A stretch of 59,365 nt of DNA from an uncultured bacterium. Lineage in GTDB: Bacteria > Cyanobacteriota > Vampirovibrionia > Gastranaerophilales > Gastranaerophilaceae. Under the pieces are notes generated by a model, which saw nothing but the letters and a program-made list of their open reading frames with translations, did not search any database and was not told the origin of the DNA. The stretch spans positions 1 to 59,365 of the forward strand of contig CASDWH010000033.1 in assembly GCA_949284715.1 (NCBI GenBank). The letters run 5' to 3'. Numbering within the stretch: the first letter of the stretch is position 1; every line of letters begins with the position of its first letter. A program made the translations under genes and the position numbers. Below, in pieces: positions 9,969-17,093 of this stretch.

Positions 9969-9997
9969 TTGAAATATTATTACAAATATGCTATAAT
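9969..9997 (+). promoter_or_regulatory. Consensus promoter of small RNA B
   Basis: TTGAAA (9969-9974), a 17-base spacer and TATAAT (9992-9997) place the start at G10004. Over about 41 bases it aligns without gaps to the RNA A promoter, with GGGGTTG(C/A)AATAT at the left end and TATAAT(G/A)ATATTGA at the right end. It therefore looks like a duplicated unit. Confidence 0.75.
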
Positions 9998-10003
9998 AAT
10001 ATT

Positions 10004-10065
10004 GATGGCTGACTTGGAGCTCCGGGAGAGAACCGGATGTAAACCAAGCAGCCATCATTCTATTT
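10004..10065 (+). ncRNA. Small structured RNA B (unknown class)
   Basis: Starts at the first base of a perfect 8-bp terminal stem, GATGGCTG (10004-10011) with CAGCCATC (10049-10056). Nested inside are CTTGG/CCAAG and then TCCGG/CCGGA closing a GAGAGAA loop, so the whole 53 bases fold into one three-stem rod. A U-rich tail follows (ATTCTATTTATTC). Both RNAs expose a GGGAG(A/G)GA purine segment. No coding potential and no family that I recognise. The 3' tail runs into the end of the convergent gene at 10060. Confidence 0.6.
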
Positions 10066-11253
10066 ATTCTGATTTTTTATTAATTTTTCATACGGTTTTA
10101 TATTATAAAAATCTTTATTTTGGGCGTATGAATTATTTCTAATCTGATACGCATAATCCTGCCCATTCCAATTTACTTTTAAATTATCAAAACCTAATGA
10201 ATCTTCGCGAATTTTATTGTTAGGTAAATTTATATTTTCTATAGACTTTCTTATATTTCTCTTTAGTGCCGGATATTGTTCCATATATTTATAATCCGGC
10301 TTTCCTGCCTGCCCTCCAGAGAAATAAATATCCCCTAAAATATCATTCTTAACCTTGGTATATTGAATATAATCTTTATAATATTTTTTACCATTTCTTC
10401 CGTATTGGTTATATTCACCTTTTGTCATCATTTCAAACGGTTTGTGATGTGTAAGCCCAAAACCATCTATTGAACGTCCGGCATAACCTGCGGCTGTACC
10501 GGTCAATCCGCCGCCTGCGGCTCCTGATACTCCGCCTTTTACTGCACCCCCTATAACATTTTCATCATTCATCATTGCGTGACCTGCGCCGCCTATTGTC
10601 CCTGATAATCCGCCGCTCACTATTCCGCTTGCTATTTCGTTTGCTATTCTTTTGCCAAACTTTGGCGCAAGTTTCGCTGCTATCTGGGCCGTCATTTTAG
10701 GTACACCAACTCCGGGAACAAATGCACTGCCTATTTCAAGCGCCGCGCCGCCATAATCTTTCAAGTGTCCGAGAATTCGCTCGCGCTCTATTTCTTCACG
10801 TTCTTGTGCATATTTCTCTTTTATACCCTTTATTTCTTCTATTTTTGAATAATCATCTGTGTTATTATCATAATTTATACCACCTTTTAATGTCTTTGTT
10901 TCCGGTTCCTTCCAACTATCCATCCATTTATCTACCATTGCATCTATTTTTGCTTTTGTTTCTTTCGGGGTACCAAGTACAGGTTTGTTTGGATTGGTAT
11001 AATTATGACCATTCTTTGAACGATAATGCGCCCTTACTGGTGTTCCGTCATCTCGCGTATATGCCCTCACATACACAACATCTCTTGAATTCCTTAATTC
11101 TTCATCTCGCGGAAATCCGATTTCTCCATACTGATAATTTATTGCTTTTCGATAAAATGCATCCTCCTCTCGAGGTATATTTAATACATCCTCAAAACTA
11201 AAAATCCTGCCGTCATTTGTCACTTTGTTGTAATAGTTTTCTAAACTGCCCAT
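10060..11253 (-). CDS. Toxin-like multidomain protein of unknown function
   Basis: 397 residues, not assigned to a family. The N-terminal third contains VVYVRAYTRDDGTPVRAHYRSKNGH (residues about 60-84). This resembles the 'R-x-Y-x-R-x-D-G-T-x-V-x-x-H-x-R-S' motif often seen in phage and secreted-toxin contexts. A charged coiled region (about 150-185) leads into a Gly/Ala-rich membrane-active-looking stretch (about 188-265, GGAVKGGVSGAAGGGLTG). A hydrophilic C-terminal domain of about 130 residues follows, rich in Tyr, Lys and Asn. Carrier, glycine-rich linker and small C-terminal domain is the layout of polymorphic toxins. No catalytic motif or immunity gene is evident. SD: AAAGGAGAAAA. Confidence 0.55.
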   Translation of the reverse strand: MGSLENYYNKVTNDGRIFSFEDVLNIPREEDAFYRKAINYQYGEIGFPRDEELRNSRDVVYVRAYTRDDGTPVRAHYRSKNGHNYTNPNKPVLGTPKETKAKIDAMVDKWMDSWKEPETKTLKGGINYDNNTDDYSKIEEIKGIKEKYAQEREEIERERILGHLKDYGGAALEIGSAFVPGVGVPKMTAQIAAKLAPKFGKRIANEIASGIVSGGLSGTIGGAGHAMMNDENVIGGAVKGGVSGAAGGGLTGTAAGYAGRSIDGFGLTHHKPFEMMTKGEYNQYGRNGKKYYKDYIQYTKVKNDILGDIYFSGGQAGKPDYKYMEQYPALKRNIRKSIENINLPNNKIREDSLGFDNLKVNWNGQDYAYQIRNNSYAQNKDFYNIKPYEKLIKNQNK

Positions 11254-11804
11254 TTTTCTCCTTTCTTAACCTTAAACTACGCTGTATAACACTGTATACA
11301 ACGTTCCCAAGGCAAATGTTTTACTACGTTTCTATACTAACAATTTTTGAGGAAAAAACCCAAGAAATATTACAAAAACTTTACATCTTATCTAGGGTCC
11401 GCTCCAGGCAACAGATAGGCACTGATAAAATAGGTTCAAAGCTAAATATAATCCGCCCAAATTTAATTCAAATCGCTGTATTTATTTAATAATACATATT
11501 TTAAGGCTTTATTTTTAAAATTTAAGTATAAAAACTCCTGATTCAACAGACTAAATACAATATTAATATACTTAATTTAGTCATTAGAGAAGAATTTTTA
11601 CACACGTAGAAAAACGAAAAATAGTGTTTTACAAAAAAAATAAAAACAAAAGTGTACCCGGTTTAATTTATGCAATTCAAAACCCCAAAAAGAAATTTGG
11701 TACAAGGCTCTGGGGGGGGCATAGCCGTCGATATGTATATCATAGTGACAGTAGCCAACTACAAGAATACCTGATAAATATTTTTATTATATAATTAATC
11801 TGTT
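11254..11804. other. Intergenic region upstream of pflA
   Basis: About 550 AT-rich bases. On the toxin-gene side there is a repeated TATACAG/TGTATA pattern near 11290-11303. Near 11711-11719 a run of eight G lies 86 bases before pflA. TATAAT at 11790-11795 ends nine bases before the pflA ATG, implying a very short or absent leader. I see no gene. An open frame at 11217-11489 overlaps the toxin gene start and is not convincing. Confidence 0.5.
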
Positions 11805-12527
11805 ATGGAGATTTGCAATTATCACTCAATCCAGACAATGGGAACCCTTGACGGCCCGGGAATAAGGTACGTACTATTCCTGCAAGGGTGCTGTTTCAGG
11901 TGTCTGTTTTGCCATAATCCCGACACATGGTACGGCAAGGCAAATTCTATTACAACTGATGAGTTTGTACAGGATGTTTTGAAGTACAAAGTATTTTATG
12001 ACGCATCAGGCGGCGGTGTAACAGTTTCCGGCGGCGAACCATTATTGCAGATACCTTTCTTAATTGAAGCTTTTAAAAAACTCAAAAAATACAATATCCA
12101 TACTGCAATTGACACCTGCGGATATATTGATATTACTGACCATCTAAAAGAACTTATGAACTATACAAACCTTGTTATGCTTGATATTAAACACCTTGAT
12201 AATAAAAAACACGTAGAACTCACAGGCAAGCCTAACAATAAAGTTCTTAAATTTCTTGATTTTTTACAAGAGAGAAATATTCCAACCAGAATCCGGCAGG
12301 TGCTAACTCCCGGCTATACAACTGATGATGAGTATATTGCAAGCCTCATAAAGCTTTTAAAGAACTACAAACTTGAAAAAGTAGAACTTCTGCCATATCA
12401 CGATATGGCGCGGGAAAAATATAAAAAGCTCGGGCTGCAATACAAATTAAACTCCAGACCCCCTGAAAAACAAGAAGTTTTAAAAATAAAAGAAAAATTC
12501 ATCAATGCAGGTTTTGATACAATATAA
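11805..12527 (+). CDS. pflA: Pyruvate formate-lyase activating enzyme
   Basis: Radical SAM enzyme that generates the glycyl radical in PflB. The CxxxCxxC iron-sulfur motif is in LQGCCFRCLFCHNPDTWYG (about residues 28-46). It is followed by VSGGEPLLQ (SAM-binding GGE motif) and the typical DTCGY and MLDIKH segments. At 240 residues it has the expected length. It is on the same strand as pflB but separated by two RNA genes and the toxin-like gene. No obvious SD; TATAAT lies nine bases upstream of the ATG. Confidence 0.95.
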   Translation: MEICNYHSIQTMGTLDGPGIRYVLFLQGCCFRCLFCHNPDTWYGKANSITTDEFVQDVLKYKVFYDASGGGVTVSGGEPLLQIPFLIEAFKKLKKYNIHTAIDTCGYIDITDHLKELMNYTNLVMLDIKHLDNKKHVELTGKPNNKVLKFLDFLQERNIPTRIRQVLTPGYTTDDEYIASLIKLLKNYKLEKVELLPYHDMAREKYKKLGLQYKLNSRPPEKQEVLKIKEKFINAGFDTI

Positions 12528-12529
12528 AA

Positions 12530-12553
12530 GGGCTTTGAAAACTTTCAAACCCC
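12530..12553. terminator. Bidirectional terminator between pflA and the muramidase gene
   Basis: GGGCTTTGAA and TTCAAACCCC form an imperfect 9-bp stem with one bulge, just after the pflA stop and just before the stop of the convergent gene at 12563. The A/T-rich flanks suit termination from either side. Confidence 0.55.
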
Positions 12554-12562
12554 TTAATAATA

Positions 12563-13339
12563 TTATGCCAAGTATTCTTTTTGCCCGCCCATATTATCTA
12601 TTCTCGACTCAATTTTTGCAATTCTGTTACCCCAGCCTCTGCCAAATGTTTTCCAATTCCTCAGCCCTTGAAGCCAGTCGAGTCTGTTATCAAGCATTTT
12701 ATCAGCATCTCCGCCGGATTTTGCAAGGAGTTTTTTGGCTCTCGGAATCCCGCTGTGAATTGCTGTATCAAAAACTACATACGCAAGTTTTGCATCACCC
12801 TTCTCTGCTATTTCCTTAGCGCCGGAGGCTTCCCAGAAAAGTTCAAAATAAACCTGTTTTGCCTCTTCCTTTGTTAAATCCTTAACACTCTTTGTTGGAA
12901 TATTTTTTAATTTACAATAACCATCATATGTTCTCTGTGTTATACCCATATTGGTTGCGCCGCCCGGGTCTTTCGGATGGTTTACATATCCGCCCTCATC
13001 TTTAAAAACATACCCCATTATAATATCAAACGCCTCGTCTGCCGGAATATTTACAGCTCTGGATTTTTTTGCAGCGTTTGTATCTGTGTGTACTAAAGGA
13101 TTTAAGTCAATTTGAGGCATCAGAACATATCGCATTTGTAATTGTTCATTAATGCTTGAAACAATACTATTAAACATATCCATCGGTGTAACGTTAGGCA
13201 ATTTATCCATCTCTTTCAGCATTTCTTCGCCAAAAATCAACGTAGGTAGTTTTTCACCCTGCTTTTTTAGTGCAAGGTTATCCACTATATATGATGTGTC
13301 CATCGGGTTTATTGCGACATTGTAAGTATTGCCAGACAT
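12563..13339 (-). CDS. GH108-type N-acetylmuramidase
   Basis: Predicted peptidoglycan hydrolase. The catalytic domain of glycoside hydrolase family 108 starts near residue 103 and shows FKDEGGYVNHPKDPGGATNMGIT (about 112-134). Glu115 of the EGGY motif is the expected catalytic acid. The C-terminal peptidoglycan-binding part (FDTAIHSGIPRAKKLL... LDWLQGLRNW) follows. Such enzymes are common as phage endolysins, but no phage genes surround it. Residues 1-100 are a separate N-terminal region without a signal peptide, which is odd for a wall enzyme. Export may need a non-Sec route. Its promoter carries the shared element described at 13361-13390. SD: GAGGAGAA. Confidence 0.85.
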   Translation of the reverse strand: MSGNTYNVAINPMDTSYIVDNLALKKQGEKLPTLIFGEEMLKEMDKLPNVTPMDMFNSIVSSINEQLQMRYVLMPQIDLNPLVHTDTNAAKKSRAVNIPADEAFDIIMGYVFKDEGGYVNHPKDPGGATNMGITQRTYDGYCKLKNIPTKSVKDLTKEEAKQVYFELFWEASGAKEIAEKGDAKLAYVVFDTAIHSGIPRAKKLLAKSGGDADKMLDNRLDWLQGLRNWKTFGRGWGNRIAKIESRIDNMGGQKEYLA

Positions 13340-13360
13340 ATGTTCTCCTCGTGTTATATA

Positions 13361-13390
13361 TATAAAGTATTTACAACAAAAAAACTTGTC
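13361..13390 (-). promoter_or_regulatory. Shared promoter element, GH108 gene
   Basis: On the minus strand GACAAGTTTTTTT is followed, 23 bases from its first base, by CTTTATATATA. The expected start is about 15 bases before the gene. The same two boxes at the same distance lie before the LysM and ribbon-helix-helix genes. It does not match a TTGACA/17/TATAAT promoter. Confidence 0.6.
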
Positions 13391-13391
13391 T

Positions 13392-13411
13392 TTTTGTTAC
13401 ATTTTGTTACA
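13392..13411. repeat. Tandem 10-bp direct repeat between divergent promoters
   Basis: TTTTGTTACA occurs twice head to tail (13392-13401 and 13402-13411). It sits midway between the shared elements of the GH108 gene (minus) and the 632-residue protein gene (plus). A related pair, (T)GTTACAATT and TTTTACAATA, is found at 19479-19498 upstream of the LysM gene. A 10-bp period on one DNA face suggests an activator site. Confidence 0.55.
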
Positions 13412-13416
13412 TTCAG

Positions 13417-13445
13417 GCAACTTTTTTCATTTAAAATATTTTATA
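13417..13445 (+). promoter_or_regulatory. Shared promoter element, 632-aa protein gene
   Basis: GCAACTTTTTTC followed 23 bases from its start by TTTATA (13440-13445), then TAAAT and the ATG at 13451. The predicted transcript would begin at or within one base of the start codon (leaderless); no SD is present. Confidence 0.55.
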
Positions 13446-13450
13446 TAAAT

Positions 13451-15349
13451 ATGGAAGGAATTAGTGCAAAACAGTATACTCGGCTTAAAAACCGAAATGT
13501 TTATATGAAAAGGGCAGACGGTGAAAATAAGCCTGTAGCCTCAGATACTGTCACACAAAATAATTCCGGTACAGCCGCAGATACACTTACATTGCAGGAA
13601 AACAACAGTACCAATAATAAGAAAAAGCTCAAAAATATCCTGATAGGCAGCGGTATTGCACTTGTTGCAGGCAGTTATGCCGCTGTGTTTTACAGAAAAA
13701 ACATAATGGAATTTGTTTCTAACTTCATTAAGAAAGGCTATTTAAAGGCTGAAAATATTAAAAACCGAACCCACCAGACCGGAACAATACTGGAAACCGC
13801 ATACATAAAAACAGCTCGATTCCTTGATAAAACATTAATGCAGTCACAGATATTCGTAAATTTTTCTGCTATGAAAGACAGCTTTGTAAATAAAGTAGCA
13901 CGTTTTTTAAGACTCGGCCCGCTCTGCGACAAAATGACACAAACATGGGACAGGCTGGCAACCAATGCTGTTCTTTCAAATTACAAAAAATGCAACAAAT
14001 CTTTTGATAAAACCAATAAAATGATTTTTGATAAAATTGATGAAATTAGGAAAACAGAAGATTTACAAAAAATAATTACAATTGATGGAAAAAACTATAC
14101 AGTAGGTGAAATTTTAGGCTTAATAAAGCAAAATATGACCGAAACACATAAGATGTATAATAAAAATTTTTCAGAAGAAGCTTTTCAAGCAAGAAAGCAG
14201 ATACTAGCTGAAAGATTAAAAGGGATAAATGAAAAATTCTACGATGCTTACACATCAATGGATTATTATAAAAAAGGCGACTTTACACGCTTTACTGTTG
14301 AAGAATGGCTGGCTCCGATTAAAGCATCATATCAGGACTATTTACTGAAAAATAAATCTGAAATATCCAATAATATTGATGATAAATTCTTTGCTGCATA
14401 CAAACTGCTTAAGAATTTTGACAAAATTATTGCTCCGCAGGATACAAAATCCCGCGAAACATTGAAAGACATTATACATAAGCTAAAAGAATACAGGAAC
14501 CTCTCCGGAACAAATGAACTTACCTCAAGAGAAGCTCTTACTAAAGAGATTGAAACAAAAATTCAAGCAATTATTACACAAATAGGAAACAATCCTATAT
14601 ACAAAGAAAAAGCTCAAAAAGAAATAACAGGACTCGCAGAAAATATTAAATATACAATAAATGCCGGACAAAAAGGCAAACTACAGGAAACACTTACGTA
14701 TTTAAAAGCTGTTTTACCTCGAAATGAGTATTTAGAAATCAGACGCCAGGTATATAAAACATCAGATAAATTAAATAAAATTACGACAGCCGAAGGCGAC
14801 CTGTATTTTGACAAATTAAGAGATATAACTCTCGGCTCTGCCCTAACTGATATAACATTTGGTATGGTATCTCCGCTTGCAATGATGGGAGTTATGATTG
14901 CAGCAGACGATACAAGAGATGAGAGGATTTCTACAACTCTAAAACTTGGCATTCCACTCCTTGGCGGTGTTGCAACTTCAACAGCACTTCTGTTTATGCT
15001 GGTTGCAGGCGGCAAGGCTATGACATTAGCAACCTTATCCAGTTTAATTCTGAACAGACTGGGAACTATTGCGGATAACAAACTTAAAACTCATCAGGAA
15101 GAAAAAAATCCCAAACTAAATACCATTGTTAATAACATCAATACTTCCTCAACATTTCTGGCATCAGGCGGAACATCTTATTTCATAAATCAGGCAGCAG
15201 AAAAAGGCGTAAAAACAGCAGAACACTACGCAACAGAAAAAATAATCAAAAAGCTGCCGCTTGCTAATAAAAAAACTCAACAAGCAAAAAACACCCCGAT
15301 ACAAGATACAGCACCGGCAAAAGATTCTACAGCGGCAACAACCGTGTAG
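13451..15349 (+). CDS. Large membrane-associated protein of unknown function
   Basis: 632 residues from MEGISAKQYTRLKNRN. The frame is open further upstream, but that part contains the promoter region. The first 75 residues are Asn/Thr/Ser-rich and probably disordered. One transmembrane helix follows (ILIGSGIALVAGSYAAVFY, about 78-97). A 400-residue charged, mostly helical segment comes next (about 100-470). A hydrophobic cluster then carries two to three helices (DITFGMVSPLAMMGVMIAA; LGIPLLGGVATSTALLFMLVAGG). I recognise no family. It is divergent from the GH108 gene, shares its promoter type, and ends two bases from the convergent thioredoxin gene. Confidence 0.75.
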   Translation: MEGISAKQYTRLKNRNVYMKRADGENKPVASDTVTQNNSGTAADTLTLQENNSTNNKKKLKNILIGSGIALVAGSYAAVFYRKNIMEFVSNFIKKGYLKAENIKNRTHQTGTILETAYIKTARFLDKTLMQSQIFVNFSAMKDSFVNKVARFLRLGPLCDKMTQTWDRLATNAVLSNYKKCNKSFDKTNKMIFDKIDEIRKTEDLQKIITIDGKNYTVGEILGLIKQNMTETHKMYNKNFSEEAFQARKQILAERLKGINEKFYDAYTSMDYYKKGDFTRFTVEEWLAPIKASYQDYLLKNKSEISNNIDDKFFAAYKLLKNFDKIIAPQDTKSRETLKDIIHKLKEYRNLSGTNELTSREALTKEIETKIQAIITQIGNNPIYKEKAQKEITGLAENIKYTINAGQKGKLQETLTYLKAVLPRNEYLEIRRQVYKTSDKLNKITTAEGDLYFDKLRDITLGSALTDITFGMVSPLAMMGVMIAADDTRDERISTTLKLGIPLLGGVATSTALLFMLVAGGKAMTLATLSSLILNRLGTIADNKLKTHQEEKNPKLNTIVNNINTSSTFLASGGTSYFINQAAEKGVKTAEHYATEKIIKKLPLANKKTQQAKNTPIQDTAPAKDSTAATTV

Positions 15350-15351
15350 CC

Positions 15352-15780
15352 TTATTTTTGCCAGCGTTCTGCTAAATAATTATCAAGAATCTTTCTCATA
15401 CCGCTTTCACTAAAATAGTACGGATGAATCGGATGCACGAGTTTTTTTCTGGGTTCATATATAAACAACGCAGGTATTGTTTGAATTTGAAATTTATAGC
15501 AAAGTGCACTGTTCTTTGAATCATCGACATCAATTTTTACAAAATGATATTTCCCTTTATATAACTCTGCAATTTTTTTGAATATCGGTGAAAATTCTAC
15601 ACAATATTTACATTCTTCACCGTAAAAATATAATACAGAAGGTTCAGCAAGGTTATAAACCTCCTTGAATGAACGGTTAATCGTTGGCTGATTTAACTTC
15701 TGTGCAAATACAACGTATGAGGAACAAGTTATTATAAACACCCCTAATACTAACAGTAATATTTTCTTCATATTTTTCAT
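15352..15780 (-). CDS. Exported thioredoxin-like protein
   Basis: 142 residues with a signal peptide or membrane anchor (KKILLLVLGVFIITCSSYVVFAQ) and one thioredoxin fold. The redox motif is CKYC in LYFYGEECKYCVEFSPIF (about residues 50-67), followed by FVKIDVDDSKN and the cis-proline loop IQTIPALFIYEP. It probably acts as a thiol-disulfide oxidoreductase or reductase outside the cytoplasmic membrane; the partner is unknown. Its ATG overlaps the glgC stop (ATGA), so it is translationally coupled to glgC. Confidence 0.85.
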   Translation of the reverse strand: MKNMKKILLLVLGVFIITCSSYVVFAQKLNQPTINRSFKEVYNLAEPSVLYFYGEECKYCVEFSPIFKKIAELYKGKYHFVKIDVDDSKNSALCYKFQIQTIPALFIYEPRKKLVHPIHPYYFSESGMRKILDNYLAERWQK

Positions 15781-17015
15781 AATAAAATAGCACCTTTTGG
15801 AACAACTGTCACACCATTTGGAGAAACATAGAATCCCCTTTTTTCGTCTTCTTCACGACTAAAACCTATTTTGGTATAAGGCGGAATAGAAACATTTTTA
15901 TCAATAATGGCCTTTCTAATCTCAGAATACCTTCCTACATTAACATCTTCCATTAATATACTCTCTGTGACCTGAGAATAACTATTAATTCTTACTTTAG
16001 GCGACAAAACACACTTGGAAATTATTCCTCCAGAAACAATACAACCTTCTGATACTAGAGAATTTGTAGCCATACCAACCCTATCCCCCTCCTGCCAGAT
16101 GAATTTTGCAGGCGGATAGTTATAATTAAAAGTTCTAAGCGGCCACTTGTATGAATACAGGTTTAATTCAGGGGTTGCAACAAGCAAATCCATATTCGCC
16201 TGCCAGTATGCATCAACACACCCCACATCCCGCCAGTACCCGCGTTCACCCTCTGTCATGCCGGCAAATTTGTTTAAACAAAAATTATAAATATATATAT
16301 CTTTCCCCTGATTCAGCAGCATAGGAATAACATTTTTACCAAAATCATGATTTGATGTTTCAATTCCTGCATCTTCTTCAAGAGCATTTACCAGAATATC
16401 TTTCTTAAAAATATAATTTCCCATAGAAGCTAAACACATATCAGGATTGTTTGGCATAGCTTTAGGCGGCTGCTGCGGTTTTTCTACAAAATTAGTAAGC
16501 CGCCAATTATCATCAACCTCTATTATGCCAAATTCGGAAGCTTCTGATATAGGAATAGGGATGGCTGAAATTGTTAAATCAGCGTTATTTTTCTTATGGA
16601 AGTGCAGCATTTGCGAAACATCCATTTTATAAATATGATCCCCGCCAAAAACACATACATATTTAGGGTCTTCATCATTTATATGAAACATATTCTGATA
16701 AACAGCGTCAGCTGTTCCCTGATACCACGCACCGCCCGTTCTCATCTGGGCTGGAACAAGATCAACATATTGATTAATATGCGGAGAAAGCGGCCAGCCG
16801 CGGGATATGTGTTTATTAAGAGAGTCTGATTTGTACTGGGTTAAAACCTTTATTTTATAAAAACCTGAATTAATAAAATTATTCAGTACAAAATCTATAA
16901 TTCTATATCTTCCGCCAAAAGGAACTGCCGGCTTTGCCCTGTCTTTGGTAAGCGGATATAACCTTTTACCCTCTCCCCCTGCAAGTATCATAACCAGCGT
17001 ATTATCCTGTGACAT
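15777..17015 (-). CDS. glgC: Glucose-1-phosphate adenylyltransferase
   Basis: Makes ADP-glucose from glucose-1-phosphate and ATP for glycogen synthesis. 412 residues. The nucleotide-binding loop LAGGEGKRLYPLTKDRAKPAVPFGG (about 11-35) and the product-site FGGDHIYKMD (about 123-132) are present. The Glu-Lys of NFVEKP and a C-terminal left-handed beta-helix (ILMEDVNVGRYSEIRKAIIDKNVSIPPYTKIG) follow. The family is certain. No other glycogen genes lie next to it. SD: AGGAGCGG. Confidence 0.95.
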   Translation of the reverse strand: MSQDNTLVMILAGGEGKRLYPLTKDRAKPAVPFGGRYRIIDFVLNNFINSGFYKIKVLTQYKSDSLNKHISRGWPLSPHINQYVDLVPAQMRTGGAWYQGTADAVYQNMFHINDEDPKYVCVFGGDHIYKMDVSQMLHFHKKNNADLTISAIPIPISEASEFGIIEVDDNWRLTNFVEKPQQPPKAMPNNPDMCLASMGNYIFKKDILVNALEEDAGIETSNHDFGKNVIPMLLNQGKDIYIYNFCLNKFAGMTEGERGYWRDVGCVDAYWQANMDLLVATPELNLYSYKWPLRTFNYNYPPAKFIWQEGDRVGMATNSLVSEGCIVSGGIISKCVLSPKVRINSYSQVTESILMEDVNVGRYSEIRKAIIDKNVSIPPYTKIGFSREEDEKRGFYVSPNGVTVVPKGAILL

Positions 17016-17093
17016 ATTTTCCGCTCCTGTTTATTCTCTCTTCTATTAGTTTAGCAGATAAGAAAAATTTTTTCATTAAATAATTAATTTTTT

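Noticed and set aside
9898-10056. Twin RNAs as hammerhead, twister or pistol ribozymes
   Set aside because: The required cores (for example CUGANGA and GAAA of the hammerhead) are absent on both strands.
10722-11201. 159-codon plus-strand open frame opposite the toxin-like gene
   Set aside because: Composition (Leu, His, Pro, Tyr rich) is that of an antisense shadow, with no SD. The opposite frame has SD and motif content.
11254-11804. Riboswitch or T-box before pflA
   Set aside because: I could not match any conserved core (c-di-GMP, ZTP, fluoride, T-box); the pflA -10 box is also nearly at the start codon, leaving no leader.
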